Source: Megalopta genalis | Lineage: Eukaryota; Arthropoda; Insecta; Hymenoptera; Halictidae | Direction of reading: 5' to 3' | DNA length: 64,000 bases | NCBI RefSeq assembly: GCF_051020955.1 | Contig: NW_027476336.1 | Location: 124,001 to 188,000, forward strand | Part shown: piece after piece, positions 1 to 11,270 of the stretch | How the letters are laid out: the number at the start of each line of letters is the position of its first letter | Numbering within the stretch: position 1 is the first letter of the stretch | Position numbers and translations under genes: made by a program | Notes under the pieces: generated by a model | The model's database searches: none | The model's input: the letters and a program-made list of their open reading frames with translations, nothing else | What the model was told of the DNA's origin: nothing

Positions 1-2640
1 TACAACTGCATGCGAAACTAACGAGTTAGTTTCAAATCCATGCGAAACACACGATTTATCTTCAAATCAATGCGATGTAGAAGGTTTGCTTCAAATCAAT
101 AAGAGGTAGATGGTTTAGCTTCAAATCAATAGAATATAGAAGGTTTAGCTTCAAATAAATGCGATGTAGAAGGTTTAGCTTCAAATCCATACGACACACA
201 TGATTTAGATTCAAATCAATTCGAAGGACAAGGCATAGATTCAAATCCATGCGAAACAAACGATTTAGCTTCAAATGAATGCGAAGTAGAAGGCTTGGCT
301 TCAAATCCATGCAAAACAAATGGTTTAACTACAAATACATGTGATATACATTATTTAGCTACAACTGCATGCGAAACAAACGAGTTAACTTCAAATCCAT
401 GCGATACACATGATTTAGCTTCAAATCAATGCGATGTAGAAGGTTTAGCTTCAAATCCATGCCATACACAAGATTTAGCTTCATATCAATGCGATGTAGT
501 AGGATCAGCTTCAAATCCATGCGACACATATGATTTAGCTTCAAATACTTGCGATATAAGTGATATAGCTTCAAAAGCTGTAGGAACAAACGAGGTAGCT
601 TCAATTCCATGCGAGACACATGATTTAGCTTCAAATCAATGCGATGTAGAAGGTTTAGCTTCAAATCCATGCAAAACATGTGATTTTTCTTCCAATTAAT
701 GCGAAGTAGAAGGCTTAGCTTCAAATCCATGCGAAAAAAATGGTTTAGCTACAAATACTTGTGATATACATTATTTAGCTACAACTGCTGGCGAAACTAA
801 CGAGTTAGCTTCAACTGAATGCGAAGATAGAAGGCTCAGCTTCAAATCCATGCGGCACATATGATTTAGCTTTAAATACTTGCGATATAAGCGATATAGC
901 TTCAAAAGCTGTAGGAACAAACGAGGTAGCTTCAAATCCATGCGAAACACATGATTCAGCTGCAAATCAATGCGATGTAGAAGGATTAGCTACAAATCCA
1001 TGCGAGACACATTATTTAGCTGCAAATCAGTGCGAAGTAGAAGGCTCGGGTTCAAATCAATGCGATTCAAATGGTTCATATTCAAATACTTGTGAAAGAC
1101 ATGATTTAGCTTCAACTGCATGCGAAACACATGATTTAGCTTCAAATCAATGCGATGTAGAAGGTTTTGCTTCAAATCCATGCAAAACACGTGATTTATC
1201 TTCCAATTAATGCGAAGTAGAAGGCTTAGCTTCAAATCCATGCGAATCAAATGGTTTAGCTTCACATACTTGTGATATACGTTATTTAGATTTAACTGCA
1301 TGCGCAACGAACGAGTTAGCTTCAAATCCATGCGAAACACATGATTTAGCTGCAAATCAATGCGATGAAGAAGGATTAGCTTCAAATCCATGCGAAACAA
1401 ATGATATAGCTTCAAACGCTTGGGGTGTAAGTGATATAGCTTCAAATGAAGACTAATCAAACGAGTTAGCTTCAAAATCCACGCGATACACATGATTTAG
1501 CTTCAAATACTAGCGATATAAGTGATGTAGATTCAACTGCAGGCGAAACGAACGTGTTATCTTCAAATCCATGCGAAACACATGATTTAGCTGCAAATCA
1601 ATGCGATGTAGAAGGTTTATCTTCAAATCCATGCGATACACATGATTAAGATTCAAATCAATGCGATGTAGATAGTTTGCTTCAAATCCATGCGATACAC
1701 AAGATTTAGCTTCAAATCAATGCGATGTAGTAGGATCAGCTTCAAATCCATGCGATATAAGTGATATAGCTTCAAAAGCAGGAGTAACAAACGAGGTAGC
1801 TTCAATACCATGCAAGACAAATGCTTTAGCTTCAAATCAATGCGAAGTAGAAGGCGTAGCTTCAAATCCATGCGAAAAAAATGGTTTAGCTACAAACACT
1901 TGTGATATACATTATTTAGCTACAACTGCTTGCGAAACTAACGAGTTAGCTTCAAATCTATGCGAAACACACGATTTATCTTCAAATCAATGCGATGTAG
2001 AAGGTTTAGCTTCAAATCAATACGAAACACATGATTTAGCTTCAAATCAATTCGAAGGGCAAGGCTTAGATTCAAATCCATGCGAAACAAATGATTTAGC
2101 TTCAGATGAATGCGAAGTAGAAGGCTCAGCTTCAAATCCATGCGGCACATATGATTTAGCTTTAAATACTTGCGATATAAGTGACATAGTTTCAAAAGGA
2201 GGCGAAACGAACGAGTTAGCTTCAAATCCATGCGAAACACATGATTTAGCTGCAAATCAATGTGATGTACAAGGTTTAGCTTCAAATCCATGCGATACAC
2301 AAAATTTAGCTTCAAATCAATGCAATGTAGTAGGTTCAGCTTCAAATCCATGCGACACATATGATGTAGCTTCAAATACTTGCGATATAAGTGATATAGC
2401 TTCAAAAGCTGTAGGAACAAACGAGGTAGCTTCAATTCCATGCGAGACACATGATTTAGCTTCAAATCAATGCGATGTAGAAGGTTTAGCTTCAAATCCA
2501 TACGAAACACATGATTTAGCTTCAAATCAATGCGAAGTAGAAGGTTTAGCTTCAAATCCATAAGAAACAAATGATATACCATCAAATACTTGCGACATAA
2601 ATGATTTAGCTTCAACTGGATGCGAAACAAGCGAGTCAGC
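1..2640. repeat. Left diverged segment of the 30-bp array
   Basis: Mixed a, b, c, d and e units carry more individual substitutions than the central HORs and show no exact kilobase periodicity. It starts inside an e unit. About the first 650 bases resemble 56,041-56,650: both have the one-base-deleted GGTTTGCTTCAAAT junction, the CAATAAGAGG unit and the CATACACAAG unit. Bases 2,011-2,280 share rare variants with 60,935-61,204. Frameshifts include the extra base near 825-832 (GAAGATAGAAGG) and the lost base near 89-91. Both strands hold short repeat ORFs only, up to 245 codons on the - strand (1,938-2,675). No non-repeat sequence is present. Confidence 0.9.
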
Positions 2641-2670
2641 TTCAAATCCATGCGAATCAAATGGTTTAGC

Positions 2671-3215
2671 TTCAAATACTTCTGATATACATGATTTAGC
2701 TACAACTGCATGCCAAACAAACGATTTAGCTTTAAATCCATGCGAATCAAATGGTTTAGCTTCAAATACTTGTGATATACATGATATAGATTCAACTGCA
2801 TCCGATACAAACGAGTTAGCTTCAAAGCCATGCAAAACGAACGATTTAGCTTCAAATACTTGTGGTATAAATGAAACAGCTTCAAATACGGGCGAAACAA
2901 TCGAGTTAGCTTCAAATCAATGCCAAGTAGAAGGATTATCTTCAAATCCATGCGAAACAAATGGTTTAGCTCCATATACTTGTGATATACATGATTTAGC
3001 TTCAACCGGATGCGAAACAAACGAGTTAGCTTCAAATCCAAGAGAAAAACATGATTTAGCTTCAAATCAATGCGAAATAGAAGGCTTAGCATCAAATTCA
3101 TGCAACACAAATTATTTAGCTTCTTATACTTGCGATAAAAGTGATATAGCTTCAAATGCAGGCGAAACAAACGAGTGATCTTCAAATCCAAGCGTAACAC
3201 ATGATTTAACTTCAA
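2671..3215. repeat. Duplicated block, copy 1 (offset 1,379 to 4,050-4,593)
   Basis: The sequence beginning TTCAAATACTTCTGATATAC at 2,671 recurs at 4,050 with the same rare variants: ATGCCAAACAAACG, CATCCGATACAAAC, GGTATAAATGAAACAGC and ATACGGGCG. The match runs to about 3,215. After that the second copy switches to CAATACGAAGTAGAAG. The later copy has one base fewer in the GCTATAAAGTG unit near 4,511. The offset is 46 units minus one base. Confidence 0.85.
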
Positions 3216-3920
3216 ATCAATGCGAAGTAGAAGGCTTAGCTTCAAATCCATGCGAAACAAATGGTTTAGCATCAAATACTGGTGATATACATGATTTTGC
3301 TTCAGCTGCATGCGACACAAACGACTTAGCTTCACACCCAAGGGAAACACATGATTTAACTTCAAATCAATGCGAAGTAGAAGGCTTAGCTCCAAATCAA
3401 TGGGAAACTAATGGTTTAGCTTCAAATATTGTGATATACATAATTTATATTCAACTGCATGCGAAACAAACAAGTTAGCTTCATATCCAAGTGAAACACA
3501 TGATTTAGTTTCAAATCAATGCGAAGTAGAAGGCTTAGCTTCAAATCCATGCGAATCAAATGATTCTGCTTCAAGTACTTGTGATATAGTTGATTTAGCT
3601 TCAACTGCATGCGAAAGAAACGAGTTAGCTTCAAATCAATGCGAAGTGTGAGGTTTATCTTCAAATCCATGGGAAACAAATGGTTTAGCTTCAAATACTT
3701 GTAATATACATAATTTTGCTTCAGATGCATGCGAAACAAACGATTTAGCTTCACACCCAAGGGAAACACATGATTTAACTTCAAATCAATGCGAAGTAGA
3801 AGGCTTAGCATCAAATCCATGCAACACAAATTATTTAGCTTCTTATACTTGCGATATAAGTGATATAGCTTCAAATGCAGGCGAAACAAACGAGTGATCT
3901 TCAAATCCAAGCGTAACACA
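3091..3920. repeat. Duplicated block, copy 1 (offset 1,677 to 4,768-5,597)
   Basis: About 830 bp recur 1,677 bases downstream. The shared anchors are GGTTTAGCATCAAATACTGG, CAAATCAATGGGAAACTAATG and TTCAAATATTGTGATATAC, which has a one-base deletion (3,421 and 5,098). Because both copies carry that deletion, it predates the duplication. The block overlaps the end of the 2,671 duplication, so the region grew by successive overlapping exchanges. Confidence 0.85.
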
Positions 3921-4040
3921 TGATTCAACTGCAAATCAATGTGATGTAGAAGGTTTAGCTTCAAATCCATGCGATACACAAGATTTAGCTTCAAATCAAT
4001 GCGATGTAGAAGGTTCAGCTTCAATTCCATGCGAAACTAA
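3736..4040. repeat. Duplicated block, copy 1 (offset ~2,576 to 6,313-6,616)
   Basis: The run from CTTCACACCCAAGGG to the GAAACTAATGATTTAGC unit recurs about 2,576 bp downstream. A one-base deletion near 6,361 (ACTTCAATCAATGC) distinguishes copy 2, so the offset is 2,577 before and 2,576 after it. Confidence 0.8.
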
Positions 4041-4049
4041 TGATTTAGC

Positions 4050-4593
4050 TTCAAATACTTCTGATATACATGATTTAGCTACAACTGCATGCCAAACAAA
4101 CGATTTAGCTTTAAATCCATGCGAATCAAATGGTTTAGCTTCAAATACTTGTGATATACATGATATAGATTCAACTGCATCCGATACAAACGAGTTAGCT
4201 TCAAAGCCATGCAAAACGAATGATTTAGCTTCAAATACTTGTGGTATAAATGAAACAGCTTCAAATACGGGCGAAACAATCGAGTTAGCTTCAAATCAAT
4301 GCCAAGTAGAAGGATTATCTTCAAATCCATGCGAAACAAATGGTTTAGCTCCATATACTTGTGATATACATGATTTAGCTTCAACCGGATGCGAAACAAA
4401 CGAGTTAGCTTCAAATCCAAGAGAAAAACATGATTTAGCTTCAAATCAATGCGAAATAGAAGGCTTAGCATCAAATTCATGCAACACAAATTATTTAGCT
4501 TCTTATACTTGCTATAAAGTGATATAGCTTCAAATGCAGGCGAAACAAACGAGTGATCTTCAAATCCAAGCGTAACACATGATTTAACTTCAA
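4050..4593. repeat. Duplicated block, copy 2 (of 2,671-3,215)
   Basis: This is the second copy of the 545-bp block described at 2,671. Shared private variants such as CTTCTGATATACATG and GGTATAAATGAAAC make duplication, not convergence, the explanation. A deletion in the d unit near 4,511 shifts the frame relative to copy 1. Confidence 0.85.
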
Positions 4594-4767
4594 ATCAATA
4601 CGAAGTAGAAGATTTAGGTTCAAATACATGCGAAACAAATGGTTCAGCTACAACTACTTGTGATATACATGATTTACCTTCAACTGCATGCGAAACAAAC
4701 GATTTAGCTTCACACCCGAGGGAAACACATGATTTAACTTCAATCAGTGCGAAGTAGAAGGCTTAGC

Positions 4768-5597
4768 ATCAAATCCATGCAACACAAATTATTTAGCTTC
4801 TTATACTTGCGGTATAAGTGATATAGCTTCAAATGCAGGCGAAACAAACGAGTGATCTTCAAATCCAAGCGTAACACATGATTTAACTTCAAATCAATGC
4901 GAAGTAGAAGGCTTAGCTTCAAATCCATGCGAAACAAATGGTTTAGCATCAAATACTGGTGATATACATGATTTTGCTGCAGCTGCATGCGACACAAACG
5001 ACTTAGCTTCACACCCAAGGGAAACACATGATTTAACTTCAAATCAATGCGAAGTAGAAGGCTTAGCTCCAAATCAATGGGAAACTAATGGTTTAGCTTC
5101 AAATATTGTGATATACATAATTTATATTCAACTGCATGCGAAACAAACAAGTTAGCTTCATATCCAAGTGAAACACATGATTTAGTTTCAAATCAATGCG
5201 AAGTAGAAGGCTTAGCTTCAAATCCATGCGAATCAAATGATTCTGCTTCAAGTACTTGTGATATAGTTGATTTAGCTTCAACTGCATGCGAAAGAAACGA
5301 GTTAGCTTCAAATCAATGCGAAGTGTGAGGTTTATCTTCAAATCCATGGGAAACAAATGGTTTAGCTTCAAATACTTGTAATATACATAATTTTGCTTCA
5401 GATGCATGCGAAACAAACGATTTAGCTTCACACCCAAGGGAAACACATGATTTAACTTCAAATCAATGCGAAGTAGAAGGCTTAGCATCAAATCCATGCA
5501 ACACAAATTATTTAGCTTCTTATACTTGCGATATAAGTGATATAGCTTCAAATGCAGGCGAAACAAACGAGTGATCCTCAAATCCAAGCGTAACACA
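4768..5597. repeat. Duplicated block, copy 2 (of 3,091-3,920)
   Basis: This is the partner of 3,091-3,920 at an offset of 1,677. It includes the shared one-base deletion at 5,098 and differs by scattered substitutions, for example GCTGCAGCTGC for GCTTCAGCTGC near 4,977. It ends where copy 1 reads GATTCAACTGC and this copy reads GATTTAAATTC. Confidence 0.85.
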
Positions 5598-6361
5598 TGA
5601 TTTAAATTCAAATAAATGGGAAGTAGAAGATGTACCTCCAAATCCATGCGAAACAAATGGTTCAGCTTCAAATACTTGCGATATACATGATTTACCTTCA
5701 ACTGCATGCGAAACAAACGAGTTAGCTTCAAATCCAAGCGAAACACATGATTTAGCTTCAAATCAATGCGAAATAGAAGGCTTAGCATCAAATCCATGCG
5801 ACGCAAACTATTTAGCTTCATATACATGTGATACATGTGATATAGCTTCAAATGCAGGCGAAACACACGAGTGAGCTTTAAATCCAAGCGTAACACATGA
5901 TTTAACTTCAAATCAATGGGAAGTAGAAGGCTTAGCATCAAATTCATGCAACACAAATCATTTAGCTTCTTATACTTGCGATATAAGTGATATAGCTTCA
6001 AATGCAGGCGAAACAAACGAGTGAGCTTTAAATCCAAGCGAAACACATGATTTAACTTCAAATCAATGCGAAGTAGAAGATTTAGGTTCAAAGACATGCG
6101 AAACAAATGGTTCAGCTTCAAATACTTGTGATATACATGATTTACCTTCAACTGCATGCGAAACAAACGAGTTAGCTTCAAATCCAAGCGTAACACATGA
6201 TTTAACTTCAAATCAATGGGAAGTAGAAGATGTACCTTCAAATCCATGCGAAACACAAGGTTTAGCTTCAAATACTTGTGGTATACATGATTTAGCTTCA
6301 ACTGCATGCGAAACAAACGATTTAGCTTCACACCCAAGGGAAACACATGATTTAACTTCAA
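5099..6361 (-). other. Longest open repeat frame (420 codons), not a supported gene
   Basis: This is the longest uninterrupted frame in the window. Translation gives only decapeptides of the pattern L-x-x-[VL]-x-R-[MIK]-x-L-K, such as LNHVFRLDLK, LTRLFRMQLK and LYHLYRKYLK. The product would be strongly basic with Leu at positions 1 and 9 of each unit. There is no signal peptide, globular domain or terminal non-repeat region. The first codon would be TTG, and both ends are set by one-base deletions in the array (near 6,361 and 5,098). The third base of each codon is no freer than the others. A frame of this length is expected by chance wherever a 30-bp repeat has no stop in this frame. Real transcription cannot be excluded from sequence. 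Confidence 0.3.
5757..6318. repeat. Duplicated block, copy 1 (offset 869 to 6,626-7,187)
   Basis: The run beginning TCAAATCAATGCGAAATAG, with the private variants GCGACGCAAACTATTTAGC and ATACATGTGATACATGTG, recurs 869 bp downstream for about 560 bp. Both copies keep the GAGTGAGCTTTAAATCC units. Confidence 0.87.
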
Positions 6362-6616
6362 TCAATGCGAAGTAGAAGGCTTAGCATCAAATCCATGCAA
6401 CACAAATTATTTAGCTTCTTATACTTGCGATATAAGTGATATAGCTTCAAATGCAGGCGAAACAAACGAGTGATCTTCAAATCCAAGCGTAACACATGAT
6501 TCAACTGCAAATCAATGTGATGTAGAAGGTTTAGCTTCAAATCCATGCGATACACAAGATTTAGCTTCAAATCAATGCGATGTAGAAGGTTCAGCTTCAA
6601 TTCCATGCGAAACTAA
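6313..6616. repeat. Duplicated block, copy 2 (of 3,736-4,040)
   Basis: This matches 3,736-4,040, including GTAACACATGATTCAACTGC and AAGGTTCAGCTTCAATTCC. The one-base deletion near 6,361 ends the 420-codon - strand open stretch on this side. Confidence 0.8.
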
Positions 6617-6625
6617 TGATTTAGC

Positions 6626-7187
6626 TTCAAATCAATGCGAAATAGAAGGCTTAGCATCAAATCCATGCGACGCAAACTATTTAGCTTCATATACATGTGA
6701 TACATGTGATATAGCTTCAAATGCAGGCGAAACACACGAGTGAGCTTTAAATCCAAGCGTAACACATGATTTAACTTCAAATCAATGGGAAGTAGAAGGC
6801 TTAGCATCAAATTCATGCAACACAAATCATTTAGCTTCTTATACTTGCGATATAAGTGATATAGCTTCAAATGCAGGCGAAACAAACGAGTGAGCTTTAA
6901 ATCCAAGCGAAACACATGATTTAACTTCAAATCAATGCGAAGTAGAAGATTTAGGTTCAAAGACATGCGAAACAAATGGTTCAGCTTCAAATACTTGTGA
7001 TATACATGATTTACCTTCAACTGCATGCGAAACAAACGAGTTAGCTTCAAATCCAAGCGTAACACATGATTTAACTTCAAATCAATGGGAAGTAGAAGAT
7101 GTACCTTCAAATCCATGCGAAACACAAGGTTTAGCTTCAAATACTTGTGGTATACATGATTTAGCTTCAACTGCATGCGAAACAAAC
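6626..7187. repeat. Duplicated block, copy 2 (of 5,757-6,318)
   Basis: Second copy of the 869-bp-offset duplication. It ends at about 7,187, where the array changes from the pentamer subfamily to the a/b-rich units of the next region (GAGATAGCTTCTAATCC). Confidence 0.87.
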
Positions 7188-7190
7188 GAG

Positions 7191-7344
7191 ATAGCTTCTA
7201 ATCCATGCGAGAAACATGATTTAGGTTCAAATCAATGCGATGTAGAAGTTTTAGCTTCAAAACAATAAGAGGTAGAAGGTTTAGCTTCAAATCAATATAA
7301 TGTAGAAGCTTTAGCTTCAAATCAATGCGATATAGAAAGTTTAG
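7191..7344. repeat. Junction between the pentamer subfamily and the 1.35 kb HOR
   Basis: A short run of a and b units that does not match the equivalent position of the next HOR copies. It carries private variants TTCTAATCCATGCGAG, GAAGTTTTAGCTTCAAAAC and CAATATAATGTAG. TAA in CAATAAGAGG interrupts the + frame. Confidence 0.7.
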
Positions 7345-8693
7345 CTTCAAATCCATACGAAACACATGATTTAGCTTCAAATCAATTCGAAGGACAAGGC
7401 TTAGATTCAAATCCATGCGAAACAAATGATTTAGCTTCAAATCAATGCGATGTAGAAGGTTTAGCTTCAAATCCATGCGATGCACATGATTTAGCTTCAA
7501 ATACTTGCGATATAAGTGATATAGCTTCAAATACAGGCGAAACGAACGAGTTAGCTTCAAATCCATGCGATACACATGATTTAGCTTCAAATCAATGCGA
7601 TGTAGAAGGTTTAGCTTCAAATGCATGACATACACAAGATTCAGCTTCAAATCAATTCGAAGGACAAGTCTTAGATTCAAATCCATGCGAAACAAATGAT
7701 TTAGCTTCAAATGAATGCGAAGTAGAAGGCTTAGCTTCAAATCAATGCGATGTAGAAGGTTTAGCTTCAAATCAATAAGAGGTAGAAGGTTCTGCTTCAA
7801 ATCAATAGAATATAGAAGGTTTAGCTTCAAATCAATGCGATGTAGAAGGTTTAGCTTCAAATCCATACGAAACACATGATTTAGCTTCAAATCAATTCGA
7901 ATGACAAGGCTTAGATTCAAATCCATGCGAAACAAATGATTTAGCTTCAAATGAATGCGAAGTAGAAGGCTTAGCTTCAAATCCATGCAAAACAATTGGT
8001 TTAGCTACAAATACTTGTGATATACATTATTTAGCTACAACTGCATGCGAAATAAACGAGATAGCTTCAAATCCATGCTATGTACATGATTTAGCTTCAA
8101 ATCAATGCGATGTAGAAGGTTTAGCTTCAAATCCATGCGAACACATTATTTAGCTGCAAATCAGTGCGAAGTAGAAGGATCGGGTTCAAATCATTGCGAT
8201 TCAAATGGTTGTTCTTCAAATACTTGTGAAAGTCAGGATTTAGCTTCAACTGCATGCGAAACACATGATATAGCTTCAAATCAATGCGATGTAGAAGGTT
8301 TAGCTTCAAATCCATGCAAAACACGTGATTTAACTTCCAATTAATGCGAAGTAGAAGGCTTAGCTTCAAATCCATGCGAATCAAATGGTTTAGCTTCAAA
8401 TACTTGTGATATACGTTATTTAGATTTAACTGCGTGCGCAACGAACGAGTTAGCTTCAAATCCATGCGAAACACATTATTTAGCTGCAAATCAATACGAT
8501 GAAGAAGGTTTAGCTTCAAATCAATAGAATGTAGAAGGTTTAGGTTCAAATCCATGCGAAACAAATGGTTTAGCTACAAATACTTGTGATATAAATTATT
8601 TAGCTACAACTGCATGCGAAACTAACGACTTAGCTTCAAATCCATGCGAAACACACGATTTATCTTCAAATCAATGCGATGTAGAAGATTTAG
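7345..8693. repeat. 1.35 kb HOR, copy 1 (1,349 bp)
   Basis: Defined by the ATCCATACGAAAC anchor at 7,351, 8,700 and 10,079. It holds the CGAATGACAAGG unit, the GCATGACATACAC unit (TGC to TGA, an in-frame + stop), the GGATCGGGTTC unit and CAATACGATGAAG. Near 8,140 CATGCGAACACATT lacks one base of GAAACA. The block is a chain of 45 units minus one base. Confidence 0.9.
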
Positions 8694-10072
8694 CTTCAAA
8701 TCCATACGAAACACATGATTTAGCTTCAAATCAATTCGAAGGACAAGGCTTAGATTCAAATCCATGCGAAACAAATGATTTAGCTTCAAATCAATGCGAT
8801 GTAGAAGGTTTAGCTTCAAATCCATGCGATGCACATGATTTAGCTTCAAATACTTGCGATATAAGTGATATAGCTTCAAATACAGGCGAAACGAACGAGT
8901 TAGCTTCAAATCCATGCGATACACATGATTTAGCTTCAAATCAATGCGATGTAGAAGGTTTAGCTTCAAATGCATGACATACACAAGATTCAGCTTCAAA
9001 TCAATTCGAAGGACAAGTCTTAGATTCAAATCCATGCGAAACAAATGATTTAGCTTCAAATGAATGCGAAGTAGAAGGCTTAGCTTCAAATCAATGCGAT
9101 GTAGAAGGTTTAGCTTCAAATCAATAAGAGGTAGAAGGTTCTGCTTCAAATCAATAGAATATAGAAGGTTTAGCTTCAAATCAATGCGATGTAGAAGGTT
9201 TAGCTTCAAATCCATACGAAACACATGATTTAGCTTCAAATCAATTCGAATGACAAGGCTTAGATTCAAATCCATGCGAAACAAATGATTTAGCTTCAAA
9301 TGAATGCGAAGTAGAAGGCTTAGCTTCAAATCCATGCAAAACAATTGGTTTAGCTACAAATACTTGTGATATACATTATTTAGCTACAACTGCATGCGAA
9401 ATAAACGAGATAGCTTCAAATCCATGCTATATACATGATTTAGCTTCAAATCAATGCGATGTAGAAGGTTTAGCTTCAAATCCATGCGAACACATTATTT
9501 AGCTGCAAATCAGTGCGAAGTAGAAGGATCGGGTTCAAATCATTGCGATTCAAATGGTTGTTCTTCAAATACTTGTGAAAGTCAGGATTTAGCTTCAACT
9601 GCATGCGAAACACATGATATAGCTTCAAATCAATGCGATGTAGAAGGTTTAGCTTCAAATCCATGCGAAACACATGATTTAGCTTCAAATCAATTCGAAG
9701 GATAAGGCTTAGATTCAAATCCATGCGAAACAAATGATTTAGCTTCAAATGAATGCGAAGTAGAAGGCTTAGCTTCAAATCCATGCAAAACAAATGCTTT
9801 AGCTACAAATACTTGTGATATACATTATTTAGCTACAACTACATGCGAAACAAACGAGTTAGCTTCAAATACATGCGATACACATGATTTAGCTTCAAAT
9901 CAATGCGATGTAGAAGGTTTAGGTTCAAATCCATGCGAAACAAATGGTTTAGCTACAAATACTTGTGATATAAATTATTTAGCTACAACTGCATGCGAAA
10001 CTAACGACTTAGCTTCAAATCCATGCGAAACACACGATTTATCTTCAAATCAATGCGATGTAGAAGATTTAG
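8694..10072. repeat. 1.38 kb HOR, copy 2 (1,379 bp, chimeric)
   Basis: Nearly identical to copies 1 and 3 except from about 9,660 to 10,060. There it carries CGAAGGATAAGGC, TGCAAAACAAATGCTTTAGC and CAACTACATGCG. The same run occurs at 14,307-14,707 and in every later large HOR. One unit longer than copy 1. The patch points to gene-conversion-like transfer or unequal exchange between HOR families. Confidence 0.9.
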
Positions 10073-11270
10073 CTTCAAATCCATACGAAACACATGATTT
10101 AGCTTCAAATCAATTCGAAGGACAAGGCTTAGATTCAAATCCATGCGAAACAAATGATTTAGCTTCAAATCAATGCGATGTAGAAGGTTTAGCTTCAAAT
10201 CCATGCGATGCACATGATTTAGCTTCAAATACTTGCGATATAAGTGATATAGCTTCAAATACAGGCGAAACGAACGAGTTAGCTTCAAATCCATGCGATA
10301 CACATGATTTAGCTTCAAATCAATGCGATGTAGAAGGTTTAGCTTCAAATGCATGACATACACAAGATTCAGCTTCAAATCAATTCGAAGGACAAGTCTT
10401 AGATTCAAATCCATGCGAAACAAATGATTTAGCTTCAAATGAATGCGAAGTAGAAGGCTTAGCTTCAAATCAATGCGATGTAGAAGGTTTAGCTTCAAAT
10501 CAATAAGAGGTAGAAGGTTCTGCTTCAAATCAATAGAATATAGAAGGTTTAGCTTCAAATCAATGCGATGTAGAAGGTTTAGCTTCAAATCCATACGAAA
10601 CACATGATTTAGCTTCAAATCAATTCGAATGACAAGGCTTAGATTCAAATCCATGCGAAACAAATGATTTAGCTTCAAATGAATGCGAAGTAGAAGGCTT
10701 AGCTTCAAATCCATGCAAAACAATTGGTTTAGCTACAAATACTTGTGATATACATTATTTAGCTACAACTGCATGCGAAATAAACGAGATAGCTTCAAAT
10801 CCATGCTATATACATGATTTAGCTTCAAATCAATGCGATGTAGAAGGTTTAGCTTCAAATCCATGCGAACACATTATTTAGCTGCAAATCAGTGCGAAGT
10901 AGAAGGATCGGGTTCAAATCATTGCGATTCAAATGGTTGTTCTTCAAATACTTGTGAAAGTCAGGATTTAGCTTCAACTGCATGCGAAACACATGATATA
11001 GCTTCAAATCAATGCGATGTAGAAGGTTTAGCTTCAAATCCATGCAAAACACGTGATTTAACTTCCAATTAATGCGAAGTAGAAGGCTTAGCTTCAAATC
11101 CATGCGAATCAAATGGTTTAGCTTCAAATACTTGTGATATACGTTATTTAGATTTAACTGCGTGCGCAACGAACGAGTTAGCTTCAAATCCATGCGAAAC
11201 ACATTATTTAGCTGCAAATCAATACGATGAAGAAGGTTTAGCTTCAAATCAATAGAATGTAGAAGGTTTA
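10073..11270. repeat. 1.38 kb HOR, copy 3 (partial)
   Basis: Matches copy 1 at an offset of 2,728, including the GCATGACATACAC stop variant, the one-base deletion near 10,868 and the AATTAATGCGAAG unit where copy 2 is replaced. The match ends near 11,270, where copy 1 reads TTTAGGTTCAAATCC and this copy reads TTTAGCTTCAAGTC. Confidence 0.9.

Larger units (their letters stand above)
2641..7190. repeat. Pentamer-phased subfamily (150-bp super-unit)
   Basis: Here the five classes follow each other in a regular a-b-c-d-e order, giving a 150-bp (50-codon) super-unit. Between about 5,580 and 6,340 this order runs for five consecutive rounds. The subfamily has its own diagnostic variants: CCAAGCGTAACAC and CCAAGGGAAACAC in the a position, where Cys becomes Ser or Arg in the + frame; AACACAAATTATTTAGC in the c position; and GAGTGATCT or GAGTGAGCT in the e position, which puts an in-frame TGA on the + strand. 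The - strand frame has few stops here and contains the longest open stretches of the window. Several internal duplications are listed separately. Confidence 0.88.

Noticed and set aside
5099..6361. Leucine-rich repeat or coiled-coil protein on the - strand
   Set aside because: The period is 10 residues, not the 20-29 of LRRs or the 7 of coiled coils, and no cap or non-repeat region exists.
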